A DNA stretch of 64,000 nucleotides from Caenispirillum salinarum AK4 (GCF_000315795.1 NZ_ANHY01000003.1:186001-250000); one strand, 5' to 3'; numbered from the stretch's first letter, positions 47,315-56,794 are shown. Notes: generated by a model from the letters alone, not told the origin. Program-made: numbers and translations.

Positions 47315-48589
47315 TCAGAGCATGTCCCGCAGCCGGTGCCAGGCCATGGCCAGCACCAGGGCCGGGGTGCGGAACATGGTACCGCCGGGGAACGGCATGT
47401 GAGGGATCTTCGCCAGCAGGTCGAACCGTTCCGCCTGGCCGGCGACGGCCTCGGCCATCAGCTTGCCGGCAAGGCTGGTCAGCGCCACGCCGTGGCCGGA
47501 AAAGCCCTGGGCGTACACTACGTTGGGCGCCAGGCGGCCGAAGTCCGGCAGGCGGTTGGCGGTGATGGCGACATAGCCGCCCCAGGCGTAGTCCACCTTC
47601 ACGTCATCGAGCTGCGGGAAGTATTTCAGCATCGTCTTGCGCATGGCCTCGCCGACACTGGCGGGCTCGATCCGCGAATAGCTGACGCGCCCGCCGAACA
47701 GCATCCGGTGATCGGCGGACCGTCGGAAGTAATTGAGGACGAACAGGATATCCGCGACGGCCTCGTTGTTGGGGATCAGCTTGGTGGCGCGGTTCTCGCC
47801 CAGCGGTTCGGTGGCGACGATGTAGGTGCCCACCGGCATGATGCTGGTGCCCAGCCGGCGCTCCTTCTCCCACAGGTAGGCGTTGCCGGCCAGGATGACA
47901 TGGTTGGCCCGGATGCGCCCGCGCGAGGTGATGATGGTGGCGGGGTCGCCGGCCTCCCATCCCGTCATGGGAGTGTCCTCGTGGATGACGACGCCCGCGT
48001 CCAGGCAGGCGCGCGCCAGGCCCAGCGTGTAGTTGAGCGGGTGGAGGTGGCCGCCCTTGGGGTCCAGCAGGCCGCAGACGTAGGCGTCGCTGTCGACGCG
48101 CTCGCGCACGGCGTCGCGGTCGAGATAGCGGACGCCGTCGTAGCCGTAGCGGTCCCACTCTTCAGCCAGATCCTGGAGTTCCTCGCAGTGGCGCGGCTTG
48201 ACGCCGACGTGAAGGTGCCCGTCCACCAGGTCGCAGTCGATGGCGTGGCGGCGTGTGCGCTCCCGCACCAGGTCGACGGCCTCCACGCTCATGTTCCACA
48301 TGCGCTGGGCTTCTTCCGGGCCGACGTACTTTTCCACCTTGTGCATGTCGGCGGCATAGCCCGCGATGAGCTGCCCGCCCGACCGGCCGGAGGCGCCGAA
48401 GCCGATGCGGTTGGCCTCGATGAGCATGACCTTGTAGCCGCGCTCCGCAAGGTGAAGGGCCGCCGAGCAGCCCGTCATGCCGCCGCCGACCACGCAGACG
48501 TCCACCTTGGCGTCGCCCTCCAGCGGGGGCTGGTCCGTGAAGGTGGTGGCGGAGGCGGCGTAATAGGAGTTGGCGTGCGGTTCGGCCAT
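47315..48589 (-). CDS. puuB: FAD-dependent oxidase, gamma-glutamylputrescine oxidase-like
   Basis: A 424-residue flavoprotein of the DAO/GlcD fold. VCVVGGGMTGCSAALHLAER is the FAD-binding dinucleotide motif, followed by GASGRSGGQL. YAWGGYVAITANRLPDFGRL and GFSGHGVALTSLAGKL are found in PuuB-type oxidases. It likely oxidises glutamylated or free amines; adjacency to an aminotransferase and a polyamine importer strongly suggests polyamine breakdown, though sarcosine-like oxidase activity is possible. It is divergent from the aminotransferase. Confidence 0.85.
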   Translation of the reverse strand: MAEPHANSYYAASATTFTDQPPLEGDAKVDVCVVGGGMTGCSAALHLAERGYKVMLIEANRIGFGASGRSGGQLIAGYAADMHKVEKYVGPEEAQRMWNMSVEAVDLVRERTRRHAIDCDLVDGHLHVGVKPRHCEELQDLAEEWDRYGYDGVRYLDRDAVRERVDSDAYVCGLLDPKGGHLHPLNYTLGLARACLDAGVVIHEDTPMTGWEAGDPATIITSRGRIRANHVILAGNAYLWEKERRLGTSIMPVGTYIVATEPLGENRATKLIPNNEAVADILFVLNYFRRSADHRMLFGGRVSYSRIEPASVGEAMRKTMLKYFPQLDDVKVDYAWGGYVAITANRLPDFGRLAPNVVYAQGFSGHGVALTSLAGKLMAEAVAGQAERFDLLAKIPHMPFPGGTMFRTPALVLAMAWHRLRDML

Positions 48590-48885
48590 GGGAGCTGTCC
48601 GTCGGTTGCAGCGGCTGCGCGGGGTGGGACTCGGAAGAAGGGCTGGTGTCTCTTCGGTAGGCCGGGGCGGCGGGACTGTCAAGGCGGTGTAAAGTTTCGC
48701 CGTACTGAAAGGTGTGCGGCAGTGCGGCGGGATCGCCTTGATTTCAGCCTCCAACGCTTTGACATGTCGTGGTTTTGCGGCGCGGAAGCCGGGGTGGCGG
48801 CAAATTCCGGGTTTGCGGCGGGCGTGGGATGTGTTCAAAATACTCATCAAGCGTTCCCCCGCACCCCTGGATGCAAGGAGCCTCC

Positions 48886-50271
48886 ATGACCGCCCTGTCG
48901 GCCTCCAACCGCACCACCGCAGAGTGGAAGAAGATCGACTCCGCCCACCACCTGCACCCCTTCACGGACTTCAAGGGCCTGACCGATGAAGGCGGCGCGC
49001 GCCTGATCGTGCGGGCGGAAGGCCCCTACCTCTATGACAGCGAGGGCACCAAGATCCTCGACGGCATGGCCGGGCTGTGGTGCGTCAACGTGGGCTACGG
49101 CCGCAAGGAACTGGCCGAGGCGGCCTATGCCCAGATGCAGGAGCTGCCGTACTACAACACCTTCTTCAAGACCACCACCATGCCGGCGACGGAGCTGGCC
49201 CGCCAACTGGTGGAGCTGACGCCCGAGGGCCTGAACCACGCCTTCTTCGCCGGCTCGGGGTCCGAGGCCAACGACACGGTCATCCGCATGGTGCGGCGCT
49301 ACTGGGCGCTGGAAGGCCAGCCGCAGCGCCAGGTCATCATCGGCCGGCGCAACGGCTACCACGGCTCGACGCTCGCCGCCCTGTCGCTGGGCGGCATGTC
49401 GGCCATGCACACCCAGTCGGGCATCCTGCCGGGGTTTGCGCATATCGAGCCGCCGCACTGGTTCCAGCTGGGCTACCACGAGGACCCGGACGCCTTCGGC
49501 GTCAAGGCAGCCGGCTGGCTCGAGGACAAGATCCAGGAGGTCGGCCCCGATTCGGTGGCGGCCTTCATCGCCGAGCCCATCCAGGGCGCCGGCGGCCTGG
49601 TCTATCCGCCCGCGACCTACTGGGCGGAAATCCAGCGCGTCTGCCACAAGTACGGCATCCTGCTGATCGTCGACGAGGTGATCTGCGGCTTCGGCCGCAC
49701 CGGCAACTGGTTCGGCAGCCAGACCTTCGACATCAAGCCCGACCTGATGCCGCTGGCCAAGGGCATGTCCTCGGGCTATCAGCCCATCGCCGCCGTCATG
49801 GTGGGCGACCGCGTGGCCGACACGCTGATCTCCAAGGGCGGGGAGTTCTTCCACGGCTACACCTATTCGGGTCATCCGGTGGCCTGCGCGGTGGCGCTGG
49901 AAAACATTCGCATCCTGCGCGACGAGGGCATCGTGGACCGCGTGCGCACCGACACCGGCCCCTATTTCCAGAAGCGCCTGCGCGAACTGGCCGACCATCC
50001 CATCGTCGGCGAGGTGCGCGGCATCGGCATGATCGCCGGCATCGAGTTGATCCGCGACAAGGCCCGCCACGAGTTCTTCGACGACGTGGGCAAGGTGGGC
50101 ACCATCGCCCGCGACCACAGCTTCGCCAACGGGCTCATCATGCGCGCGGTCTACGATACCCTGGTGCTGTCGCCGCCGCTGATCCTGACCCACGACCACA
50201 TCGACGAACTGGTGGAGAAGGTCCGCCTGGTCCTCGACAAGACGGCGCACGACACCGGCGTCACGGGCTGA
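48886..50271 (+). CDS. spuC: class III aminotransferase, putrescine/diamine-pyruvate type
   Basis: A 461-residue PLP enzyme. AHHLHPFTDFKGL, then GLWCVNVGYGRKELAEAA, is typical of SpuC-type enzymes. The cofactor region has GSEANDTVIRMVRRYW, NGYHGSTLAALSLGGM and VDEVICGFGRTGNWFG, and the Schiff-base Lys lies in PLAKGMSSGYQPIAA. It probably transfers the amino group of putrescine or other omega-amines to pyruvate. It has a CAAGGAG site before ATG 48886. With the puuB-like gene and the pot genes it forms a polyamine-use locus. Confidence 0.9.
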   Translation: MTALSASNRTTAEWKKIDSAHHLHPFTDFKGLTDEGGARLIVRAEGPYLYDSEGTKILDGMAGLWCVNVGYGRKELAEAAYAQMQELPYYNTFFKTTTMPATELARQLVELTPEGLNHAFFAGSGSEANDTVIRMVRRYWALEGQPQRQVIIGRRNGYHGSTLAALSLGGMSAMHTQSGILPGFAHIEPPHWFQLGYHEDPDAFGVKAAGWLEDKIQEVGPDSVAAFIAEPIQGAGGLVYPPATYWAEIQRVCHKYGILLIVDEVICGFGRTGNWFGSQTFDIKPDLMPLAKGMSSGYQPIAAVMVGDRVADTLISKGGEFFHGYTYSGHPVACAVALENIRILRDEGIVDRVRTDTGPYFQKRLRELADHPIVGEVRGIGMIAGIELIRDKARHEFFDDVGKVGTIARDHSFANGLIMRAVYDTLVLSPPLILTHDHIDELVEKVRLVLDKTAHDTGVTG

Positions 50272-50277
50272 CGCCCC

Positions 50278-50307
50278 ACCGGCGCCCGCCGCCTGCGCGG
50301 CGCCGGT
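50278..50307 (+). terminator. hairpin after the aminotransferase
   Basis: A perfect 9-bp stem (ACCGGCGCC / GGCGCCGGT) lies 6 bases past the stop, with a pyrimidine run (CCTTCCTCC) after it. A weak or Rho-assisted terminator. Confidence 0.5.
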
Positions 50308-50679
50308 CCTTCCTCCGCACGCGCCACCGGCCGGGGCGCGCGGGGCTGTAAAACAAAATCAACGGCCGGACGAACAGGGCCCAAGCCGGCGGCAGACCGG
50401 CGGGGCCGGGAGGCTTCATCAACAACCGGGAGACCGACCCATGACCCGTTCCCTTCCGCCAGCGCCCCCGCGACCGGACCGCCGCGCATCCAGCGCATGA
50501 CAGCCCGCCCCGGCATGACATCATGTCACTTGCCGGACGCCGAAGATTGCTGCAAAGACTGACGGTTGGACAATGGCTTGCGCTAGAGCCCGAGGCCGCA
50601 TCGGCGCGGCGGGCCTGCGTCCAGCGCGCCGGCCGGCACAAGGCCCGGCCGCCATCCGAACGCGAGGAGGCTTTTGACG
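50308..50679. other. leader/promoter region of the polyamine importer
   Basis: No gene. It is the regulatory region of potF, including the palindrome at 50516-50528. A second GCATGACA half-like motif occurs at 50495-50502. Confidence 0.5.
50516..50528. promoter_or_regulatory. candidate operator TGACATCATGTCA
   Basis: A perfect palindrome (TGACAT-C-ATGTCA) lies about 150 bases upstream of the potF start. Its size and symmetry fit GntR/Lrp-type operators. No regulator gene lies beside the cluster, so the protein that binds it is unknown. Confidence 0.35.
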
Positions 50680-51786
50680 ATGCGACAGTTTACCCGATCC
50701 CTGATCGCCGGAACCGCCATGGCCGTGGCCATGGCCGGGGGCGCCGTCGCCCAGGAGGAAAAGGTCCTCAACGTCTACAACTGGTCCGACTACATCGCCG
50801 AGGACACGATCGCCAACTTCGAGAAAGAGACGGGGATCAAGGTCAACTACGACGTCTACGACAGCAACGAGATGCTGGAGGCCAAGCTGCTGGCCGGCAA
50901 CTCGGGCTATGACGTCATCGTGCCCACCTCGACCTTCCTTGCCCGCTTCGTGCAGGGCGACATCGTCCAGCCGCTGGACAAGTCCAAGATTCCCAACTGG
51001 AAGCACCTGGACGAGGACCTGATGAAGGGCCTCCAGGCCAACGACCCCGGCAACGAGCACGCCGCCATCTACCAGTGGGGCACCAACGGCCTTGGCGTCA
51101 TTCCCGAGAAGATCGACGCGGCGATGGCCGGCGAGGAAGCGCCCATGAACTCGTGGGATCTGCTGTTCAAGCCCGAATACGCCTCCAAGCTGGCGGACTG
51201 CGGCATCTACGTGCTGGACAGCCCGTCCGAGATCTTCCCGATCACCATGGCGTACTTGGGGCACCCCCACAACACGGACGACCCGGCCCACTATCAGGAG
51301 GCCGAGGAGCTGTGGATGGAAATCCGCCCCTACATCAAGAAGTTCCACTCCAGCGAATACATCAACGCGCTGGCGAATGGTGACGCCTGCCTGGCCATGG
51401 GCTTCTCGGGCGACGTCTTCCAGGCCAAATTCCGCGCCGAGGAAGCCGGCAAGGACTTCACGGTCGGCTACGTGATCCCCAAGGAAGGCACGGCCATGTG
51501 GTTCGACACGCTGGCGATCCCCGCCGACGCGCCGCACCCGGAAAATGCCCACACCTTCATCAACTACATCCTGCAGCCGGAAGTGATCGGCGGCATCACC
51601 GACTACGTGGCCTATGCCAACGCCGTGCCGGCGTCCGAGCCTTATGTGTCGGATGAAATCTGGAACGACCCGGCGATCTTCCCGACGCCGGAGGTGAAGC
51701 AGAAGCTGTTCGTCGACACGCCGGCGGGCCAGAAGCTGGACCGCCTGCGCACCCGGACCTGGAACAAGATCAAGACCGGCCGGTAA
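50680..51786 (+). CDS. potF: polyamine ABC transporter periplasmic binding protein
   Basis: A 368-residue secreted solute-binding protein. A signal peptide (RSLIAGTAMAVAMAGGAVA) precedes VLNVYNWSDYIAEDTI, the standard start of PotD/PotF. AGNSGYDVIVPTSTFLAR and YQWGTNGLGVIPEK line the ligand cleft, and CLAMGFSGDVFQA with the TAMWFDTLAIPADAPH segment contact the substrate in relatives. It most resembles putrescine-binding PotF. GAGGAGG precedes ATG 50680; the TTG six bases earlier is too near the site. A terminator separates it from the ATPase gene. Confidence 0.94.
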   Translation: MRQFTRSLIAGTAMAVAMAGGAVAQEEKVLNVYNWSDYIAEDTIANFEKETGIKVNYDVYDSNEMLEAKLLAGNSGYDVIVPTSTFLARFVQGDIVQPLDKSKIPNWKHLDEDLMKGLQANDPGNEHAAIYQWGTNGLGVIPEKIDAAMAGEEAPMNSWDLLFKPEYASKLADCGIYVLDSPSEIFPITMAYLGHPHNTDDPAHYQEAEELWMEIRPYIKKFHSSEYINALANGDACLAMGFSGDVFQAKFRAEEAGKDFTVGYVIPKEGTAMWFDTLAIPADAPHPENAHTFINYILQPEVIGGITDYVAYANAVPASEPYVSDEIWNDPAIFPTPEVKQKLFVDTPAGQKLDRLRTRTWNKIKTGR

Positions 51787-51800
51787 GACCAGCGGATCGG

Positions 51801-51833
51801 GGGGCGCCTCGGCTTCGGCCGGCGCCCCTTTTT
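51801..51833 (+). terminator. intrinsic terminator between potF and potA
   Basis: An 8-bp stem (GGGGCGCC / GGCGCCCC) with a 12-base loop is followed by TTTTT. It should let the abundant binding protein be made at a higher level than the membrane components. Confidence 0.88.
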
Positions 51834-51917
51834 CCTGATACCGGGCGACACCTGAAAATCGCACACTCGTCGCCTGTATAATCCAGCCTTTCGTCCCGCG
51901 TTGTGAGTGCCCGATCC

Positions 51918-53039
51918 ATGACCACACTGGCTGCGGCGACCCGCACCCGTACCAAGCCCATCATTCAGATCCAGGACGTGGTGAAGAAGTTCGGCGACTT
52001 CACCGCCGTCAACGGGGTGTCGCTGACCATCAACCAGGGCGAGCTGTTCTCGCTGCTGGGCGGGTCGGGCTGCGGCAAGTCCACCCTGTTGCGCATGATC
52101 GCCGGGTTCGAGGAGCCCACGTCCGGCCGCATCCTCATCGACGGCCAGGACATCAGCGGCCTCGCGCCCTATGAGCGGCCGGTGAACATGATGTTCCAGT
52201 CCTATGCCCTGTTCCCGCACATGACGGTGGAGCAGAACATCGCTTTCGGGCTCAAGCAGGACGGGCTGCCCAAGGCCGAGATCAAGAAGCGCGTGGCGGA
52301 AATGCTGGAACTGGTGGAACTGGGCCGGTTTGCCAAGCGCAAGCCCCAGCAGTTGTCGGGCGGCCAGCGCCAGCGCGTGGCGCTCGCCCGGTCGCTGGCC
52401 AAGCGCCCCAAGGTGCTGCTGCTGGACGAGCCCCTGTCGGCGCTGGACAAGAAACTGCGGGAGCGCACCCAGCTTGAGCTGGTGGACATCCAGGAGGAAC
52501 TGGACGTCACCTTCGTCATGGTCACCCACGACCAGGAAGAGGCCATGACCATGTCCACCCGCGTGGCCGTCATGGACGCCGGCGAGATCATCCAGATCGA
52601 CAACCCCCACGCCATGTACGAATACCCCAACTCCCGCTTCGTGGCGGAGTTCTTCGGCAGCGTGAACATGTTCGAGGGCGTGCTGGACGAGGACGAGGCC
52701 GACTACGTCACCATCCAGAGCCCCGAGATTTCCAGCCGCATCTACGTCAGCCACGGCATCGCCGCCCGCCAGGGCCAGACGGTGTGGGTGGCGGTGCGGC
52801 CCGAAAAGGTCTTCATCGGCAGGCAGGCGCCGGACGTCACCGACAACGTCGACCAGGGCACGGTGACCGACATCGTCTACCTGGGCGGCATCTCGACCTA
52901 CATGGTGACGCTCGACAGCGGCAAGGTGGTGCGGGTGACCGTGCCCAACATCACCCGCCAGGCCCAGGCCGACATCACCTGGGAGGACCGGGTGTGGATC
53001 CACTGGAATCCCGAAAGCTGCGTGGTGGTGACCCAATGA
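51918..53039 (+). CDS. potA: polyamine ABC transporter ATP-binding protein
   Basis: A 373-residue ATPase. Walker A GGSGCGKSTLLRMIAG, the signature LSGGQRQRVALARSLA, Walker B VLLLDEPLSALD and the switch HDQEEAM are intact. A C-terminal TOBE regulatory domain occupies about residues 285-373. PotA/PotG members energise putrescine/spermidine uptake. The ATG at 51918 is preferred over GTG 51903. It overlaps the permease gene (ATGA). Confidence 0.95.
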   Translation: MTTLAAATRTRTKPIIQIQDVVKKFGDFTAVNGVSLTINQGELFSLLGGSGCGKSTLLRMIAGFEEPTSGRILIDGQDISGLAPYERPVNMMFQSYALFPHMTVEQNIAFGLKQDGLPKAEIKKRVAEMLELVELGRFAKRKPQQLSGGQRQRVALARSLAKRPKVLLLDEPLSALDKKLRERTQLELVDIQEELDVTFVMVTHDQEEAMTMSTRVAVMDAGEIIQIDNPHAMYEYPNSRFVAEFFGSVNMFEGVLDEDEADYVTIQSPEISSRIYVSHGIAARQGQTVWVAVRPEKVFIGRQAPDVTDNVDQGTVTDIVYLGGISTYMVTLDSGKVVRVTVPNITRQAQADITWEDRVWIHWNPESCVVVTQ

Positions 53040-54046
53040 CCCACGTCCGACCCGAGGAGCAGGCGCGCGAGCCGGGTGCGGTGGGCGTGCCGGAAGCCGA
53101 GGAAGGCGTGCGCGCGCGGCGCATGACCGGCCATGTCTCCCGCTGGATGTCCAGGCGCCTGCGCATCGGCGGCCGGGGGCTGGTGATCGCCATTCCCTAT
53201 GTGTGGCTGCTGCTGTTCTTCCTGCTGCCGTTTGCCATCGTCTTTAAGATCAGCTTCGCCGAGTACCGCCTGGGCCTGCCGCCCTACACCGCGCTGGTGG
53301 AGTGGGCCGAGGGCACGTACCTGCGCATCCAGCTCGCCATCGGCAACTACCAGTTCCTGCTGGAGGACCCGCTGTACGTGGAGGCGTACCTGGGGTCGCT
53401 CAAGATGGCGACGGTGTCGACCATTCTGACGCTGCTGGTGGGCTACCCCATGGCCTATGCCATCGCCAAGGCCCGGCCGTCGACCCGCAACATGCTGCTT
53501 CTGCTGGTGATCCTGCCGTTCTGGACGTCGTTCCTGATCCGCGTCTATGCCTGGATCGGCATCCTCAAGAGCAACGGCCTGCTGAACAACTTCCTGATGT
53601 GGACCGGCATCATCAACGAGCCGCTGCCGCTGCTCTACAACGAGTTCTCGGTGTATCTGGGCATCACCTACAGCTACCTGCCGTTCATGATCCTGCCGCT
53701 GTACGCCAACCTGGAAAAGCTGGACAGGTCGCTGCTGGAGGCCGCCGCCGACCTGGGGGCGAAGCCGTGGAAGGCGTTCCTGACGGTGACGCTGCCCCTG
53801 TCGGTGCCGGGCATCGTGGCGGGCTCGCTGCTGGTGTTCATCCCGGCCGTCGGCGAGTTCGTCATCCCCGACCTGCTGGGCGGGCCGGAAACCTTGATGA
53901 TCGGCCGCGTGCTGTGGTCGGAGTTTTTCAACAACCGCGACTGGCCGGTGGCATCCGCCGTCGCCATCGCCATGCTGGTGCTGCTGGTGGTGCCCATCAT
54001 GCTGTTTCAGCACTACCAGGCGCGCGACGCGAAGAAGGAGTCCTGA
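53036..54046 (+). CDS. potB: polyamine ABC transporter permease 1
   Basis: A 336-residue inner-membrane permease with about six helices. The hydrophilic N-terminus (about residues 1-45) is longer than in E. coli PotB/PotH. The EAA loop, LEAAADLGAKPWKAFLTVTL, contacts the ATPase. Coupling with potA is by ATGA. It forms a heterodimer with the next gene product. Confidence 0.93.
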   Translation: MTHVRPEEQAREPGAVGVPEAEEGVRARRMTGHVSRWMSRRLRIGGRGLVIAIPYVWLLLFFLLPFAIVFKISFAEYRLGLPPYTALVEWAEGTYLRIQLAIGNYQFLLEDPLYVEAYLGSLKMATVSTILTLLVGYPMAYAIAKARPSTRNMLLLLVILPFWTSFLIRVYAWIGILKSNGLLNNFLMWTGIINEPLPLLYNEFSVYLGITYSYLPFMILPLYANLEKLDRSLLEAAADLGAKPWKAFLTVTLPLSVPGIVAGSLLVFIPAVGEFVIPDLLGGPETLMIGRVLWSEFFNNRDWPVASAVAIAMLVLLVVPIMLFQHYQARDAKKES

Positions 54047-54049
54047 GCC

Positions 54050-54898
54050 ATGGGCCGCAACCGCTCCTTCTTTCTGCTGACGGCGCTGGGCCTGGGCTTT
54101 GCGTTTCTCTACGTGCCGATCCTGCTGCTCATCATCTACAGCTTCAACGAGAACCGGCTGGTGACCGTGTGGTCGGGGTTCTCCACCAAGTGGTATCTGG
54201 AGCTGTTCCAGGACGACAACATCCTTGACGCCGCATGGGTCTCGCTGCGGGTGGCGGTGTTCTCGGCCACCATCGCCACCATCCTGGGCACCATTGCCGG
54301 CATGGTGATGGCGCGGTTCGGGCGGTTCCGCGGGCGCACCATGTTTTCCGGCATGCTGTCGGCGCCGCTGGTCATGCCCGAGGTCATCACCGGCCTGTCG
54401 CTCTTGCTGCTGTTCGTGGCGCTGGAGCAGGCCATCGGCATCCCGGCCGGGCGTGGCGTCTCGACCATCACCATCGCGCATTCCACCTTCACCATGGCCT
54501 TCGTGGCCGTGATCATCCAGTCGCGCCTGGCGCAGATGGACGAAAGCGTGGAGGAAGCCGCACTCGACCTGGGCGCGCGACCGGCCAAGGTGTTCTTCGC
54601 CATTACCCTGCCGATCATCAGTCCCGCCATCGTGGCCGGCTGGCTGCTGGCCTTCACCATGTCGCTGGACGACCTGGTGGTGGCGAGCTTTACCTCCGGC
54701 CCCGCCTCGACGACGCTGCCGATGGTGGTGTTCTCCAGCGTGCGGCTTGGCGTAAGCCCGAAGATCAACGCGCTGGCGACGCTTCTGGTGCTGGTGGCGG
54801 CGCTGACCATCCTGCTGGCCGCCTGGTTCATGCGCCGCCAGGAGGCCCAGCGCGACAAGGCCGCCGCAGCCGCGGCGGCGGAGGAGGAGCGGTTCTAG
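54050..54898 (+). CDS. potC: polyamine ABC transporter permease 2
   Basis: A 282-residue inner-membrane permease with six helices. The EAA loop is EEAALDLGARPAKVFFAITL. SLDDLVVASFTSGPASTTLP is the conserved PotC/PotI tail. Three bases separate it from the first permease. It ends the importer operon; a repeat-rich gap follows. Confidence 0.93.
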   Translation: MGRNRSFFLLTALGLGFAFLYVPILLLIIYSFNENRLVTVWSGFSTKWYLELFQDDNILDAAWVSLRVAVFSATIATILGTIAGMVMARFGRFRGRTMFSGMLSAPLVMPEVITGLSLLLLFVALEQAIGIPAGRGVSTITIAHSTFTMAFVAVIIQSRLAQMDESVEEAALDLGARPAKVFFAITLPIISPAIVAGWLLAFTMSLDDLVVASFTSGPASTTLPMVVFSSVRLGVSPKINALATLLVLVAALTILLAAWFMRRQEAQRDKAAAAAAAEEERF

Positions 54899-55205
54899 GG
54901 GGCGAGGTGGGGTTGAAACACCAAGACACCAAGACACCAAGGCTTTCCGGCTGCGCCGGAATGTGAATGCGAGGGAGCCACGGGCTCCCTCGCGCTCCCT
55001 CGTCTTGTTATTCATTGTCACCGCCTGCGGAGAGGGCAATACGGCCACCAGAAGAAAGATGGCGCGCCTGCGCGCGCTGTCTTGGTGCCTTGGTGACTTG
55101 GTGGTTCCCAACACCGCCGGCAGCCAAAGAAGCCAAAGCCGAACCGTCAGCACATCGTCTTGGTGTTCTTCGTGTCTTGGTGGCCTCGCTGCGCCATGCC
55201 GGCCG
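54899..55205. repeat. CACCAAG/CTTGGTG dispersed-repeat region
   Basis: It contains CACCAAGACACCAAGACACC (54919-54938) and inverted CTTGGTGCCTTGGTGACTTG (55082-55101), a 170-base inside with a hairpin GAGGGAGCCACGGGCTCCCTC, and a third unit at 55156-55195 (GTCTTGGTGTTCTTCGTGTC and onwards), which matches 15869-15906 in reverse. No gene; it may be a non-autonomous mobile or REP-like element. Confidence 0.7.
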
Positions 55206-56087
55206 TCACCCGCCAACCCCCGCCATCGCCCGCACCTCTTCCGCCGTTTTCCCCGCTTCCCGCAGGGCTCGGAGCGTCAGGCTCTTGTCGCGCTTGGCCA
55301 GCCGGCGGCCCGTCTCGGGGTCGGTGAGCAGGCCGTGGTGGTGGTACTCCGGCACGGGCAGGCCGAGCAGCGCCTGGAGCAGCCGGTGGATGTGCGTCGC
55401 CTCGAACAGGTCCTGTCCGCGAGTGACCAGCGTAACACCCTGGAGCGCGTCGTCATGGGTGACGGCCAGGTGATAGCTGGTCGGCGTGTCCTTGCGCGCC
55501 AGCACCACGTCGCCGAAGGCTTGCGGCCGTGCCTCCTGCGTCCCCGCCGCCCTGTCGTGCCACGTCAGCGGCCCGGCCCGCTCCACCGCCCGTGCCATGT
55601 CCAGCCGCAGGGCGTAGGACCGGCCCTCGGCGCGCAGCGCACGGCGGTCGTCGGCGGTCAGGGCGCGGCAGGTGCCGGGGTAGAGAACGCCGTCGGGGCC
55701 GTGCGGGGCGCTCGGGCTGCGGGCGACCTCGGCCTGGATCTCCTTGCGCGTGCAGAAACAGGGGTAGAGCAGGCCCATGCCCTCCAGCCGCTCCAGCGCA
55801 TCGGCGTACTCGTCGAAGTGTGCCGATTGGCGGCGCACGGGCTTTTCCCACTCCAGCCCCAGCCAGCGCAGATCCTCCAGCACCGCCGTTTCGTATTCAG
55901 GACGGCAGCGGCCCTTGTCGATGTCCTCGATGCGCAGCAGAAAACGCCCGCCGGCTTCCCGCGCCTGCCGAAACGAGAACAGGGCGGAATGCGCGTGCCC
56001 CAAGTGCAAGTGCCCGGTGGGGGACGGCGCGAATCGAGTAACCGTTTGAAAGGTCTTGTTGTTTTTTGGCGGGTTTGGCGATTTCAT
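55206..56087 (-). CDS. gluQ: glutamyl-Q tRNA(Asp) synthetase
   Basis: A 293-residue truncated class I synthetase that charges queuosine-34 of tRNA(Asp) with glutamate. The HIGH-like motif is FAPSPTGHLHLGHAHSALFS, and the KMSKS-like region is RRLAKRDKSLTLR. CFCTRKEI with the later YPGTC binds zinc. It lacks the anticodon-binding domain, as expected. The ATG at 56087 lies 15 residues before the FAPSPTG motif. Confidence 0.93.
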   Translation of the reverse strand: MKSPNPPKNNKTFQTVTRFAPSPTGHLHLGHAHSALFSFRQAREAGGRFLLRIEDIDKGRCRPEYETAVLEDLRWLGLEWEKPVRRQSAHFDEYADALERLEGMGLLYPCFCTRKEIQAEVARSPSAPHGPDGVLYPGTCRALTADDRRALRAEGRSYALRLDMARAVERAGPLTWHDRAAGTQEARPQAFGDVVLARKDTPTSYHLAVTHDDALQGVTLVTRGQDLFEATHIHRLLQALLGLPVPEYHHHGLLTDPETGRRLAKRDKSLTLRALREAGKTAEEVRAMAGVGG

Positions 56088-56170
56088 AAAACGGTATCGT
56101 CTTGCTTGGCAGGAACTCTGATACTGAGTACCATATCTTGTGTCTAAAGACCCGGACAGCGGGGTAGACC

Positions 56171-56734
56171 TTGAACGCGATACTGGACAGAAGCCCGGCT
56201 TTGGTTCTGAACGCGGATTTTCGGCCCTTGAGCTATTATCCGCTGTCACTCTGGCCGTGGCAGGAGGCCATCAAGGCGGTGTTCCTGGGGCGGGTGAGCG
56301 TCGTGCACGAGTATGACGACGCGATCATCCACAGTCCACGCATGGAGTTGAAGCTTCCCAGCGTGATCGCCCTTAAGGAATACGCGCCCACCCATCGAAG
56401 GCCGGCCTTCACCCGGTTCAACGTCTTCCTTCGCGACCGTTTCACCTGCCAGTACTGCGGTCGGCGCTTTCCCACCCACGACCTGACCTTCGACCATGTG
56501 ATCCCGCGCTGCCGGGGCGGACGGACAAACTGGCTGAACGTGGTCACGGCCTGCGGGGCCTGCAACCTGAGGAAGGGCAGCAAGCTGCCCAAGGACTGCG
56601 GGATGCCCCTGATCCGCGAGCCCTTCCGCCCCAACGCCTTCCAGCTTCAGGACATCGGCCGCCGCTTCCCGCCCAACTACCTGCACGAAAGCTGGCGCGA
56701 CTTTCTCTACTGGGACTCCGAACTGGAAGAATGA
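56171..56734 (+). CDS. HNH endonuclease family protein
   Basis: A 187-residue protein with the CXXC-type HNH core: TCQYCGRRFPTHDLTFDHVI, then PRCRGGRTNWLNVVTACGAC with NLRKG. Two zinc-binding CXXC pairs frame the catalytic His. The N-terminal ALVLNADFRPLSYYPLSLWP is characteristic of a chromosomal HNH family widespread in bacteria and not linked to phage. TTG 56171 is the start. Its role is unproven. It is divergent from gluQ. Confidence 0.92.
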   Translation: MNAILDRSPALVLNADFRPLSYYPLSLWPWQEAIKAVFLGRVSVVHEYDDAIIHSPRMELKLPSVIALKEYAPTHRRPAFTRFNVFLRDRFTCQYCGRRFPTHDLTFDHVIPRCRGGRTNWLNVVTACGACNLRKGSKLPKDCGMPLIREPFRPNAFQLQDIGRRFPPNYLHESWRDFLYWDSELEE

Positions 56735-56742
56735 CCGACCGC

Positions 56743-56765
56743 CCCGGCCGCTGGCCGGGTTTTTT
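56743..56765 (+). terminator. terminator after the HNH gene
   Basis: A perfect 7-bp stem (CCCGGCC / GGCCGGG) with a 3-base loop is followed by six T residues, immediately past the stop. Confidence 0.93.
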
Positions 56766-56794
56766 GTGTCTTGGCGGGTCGATTGTTTCCGGCG

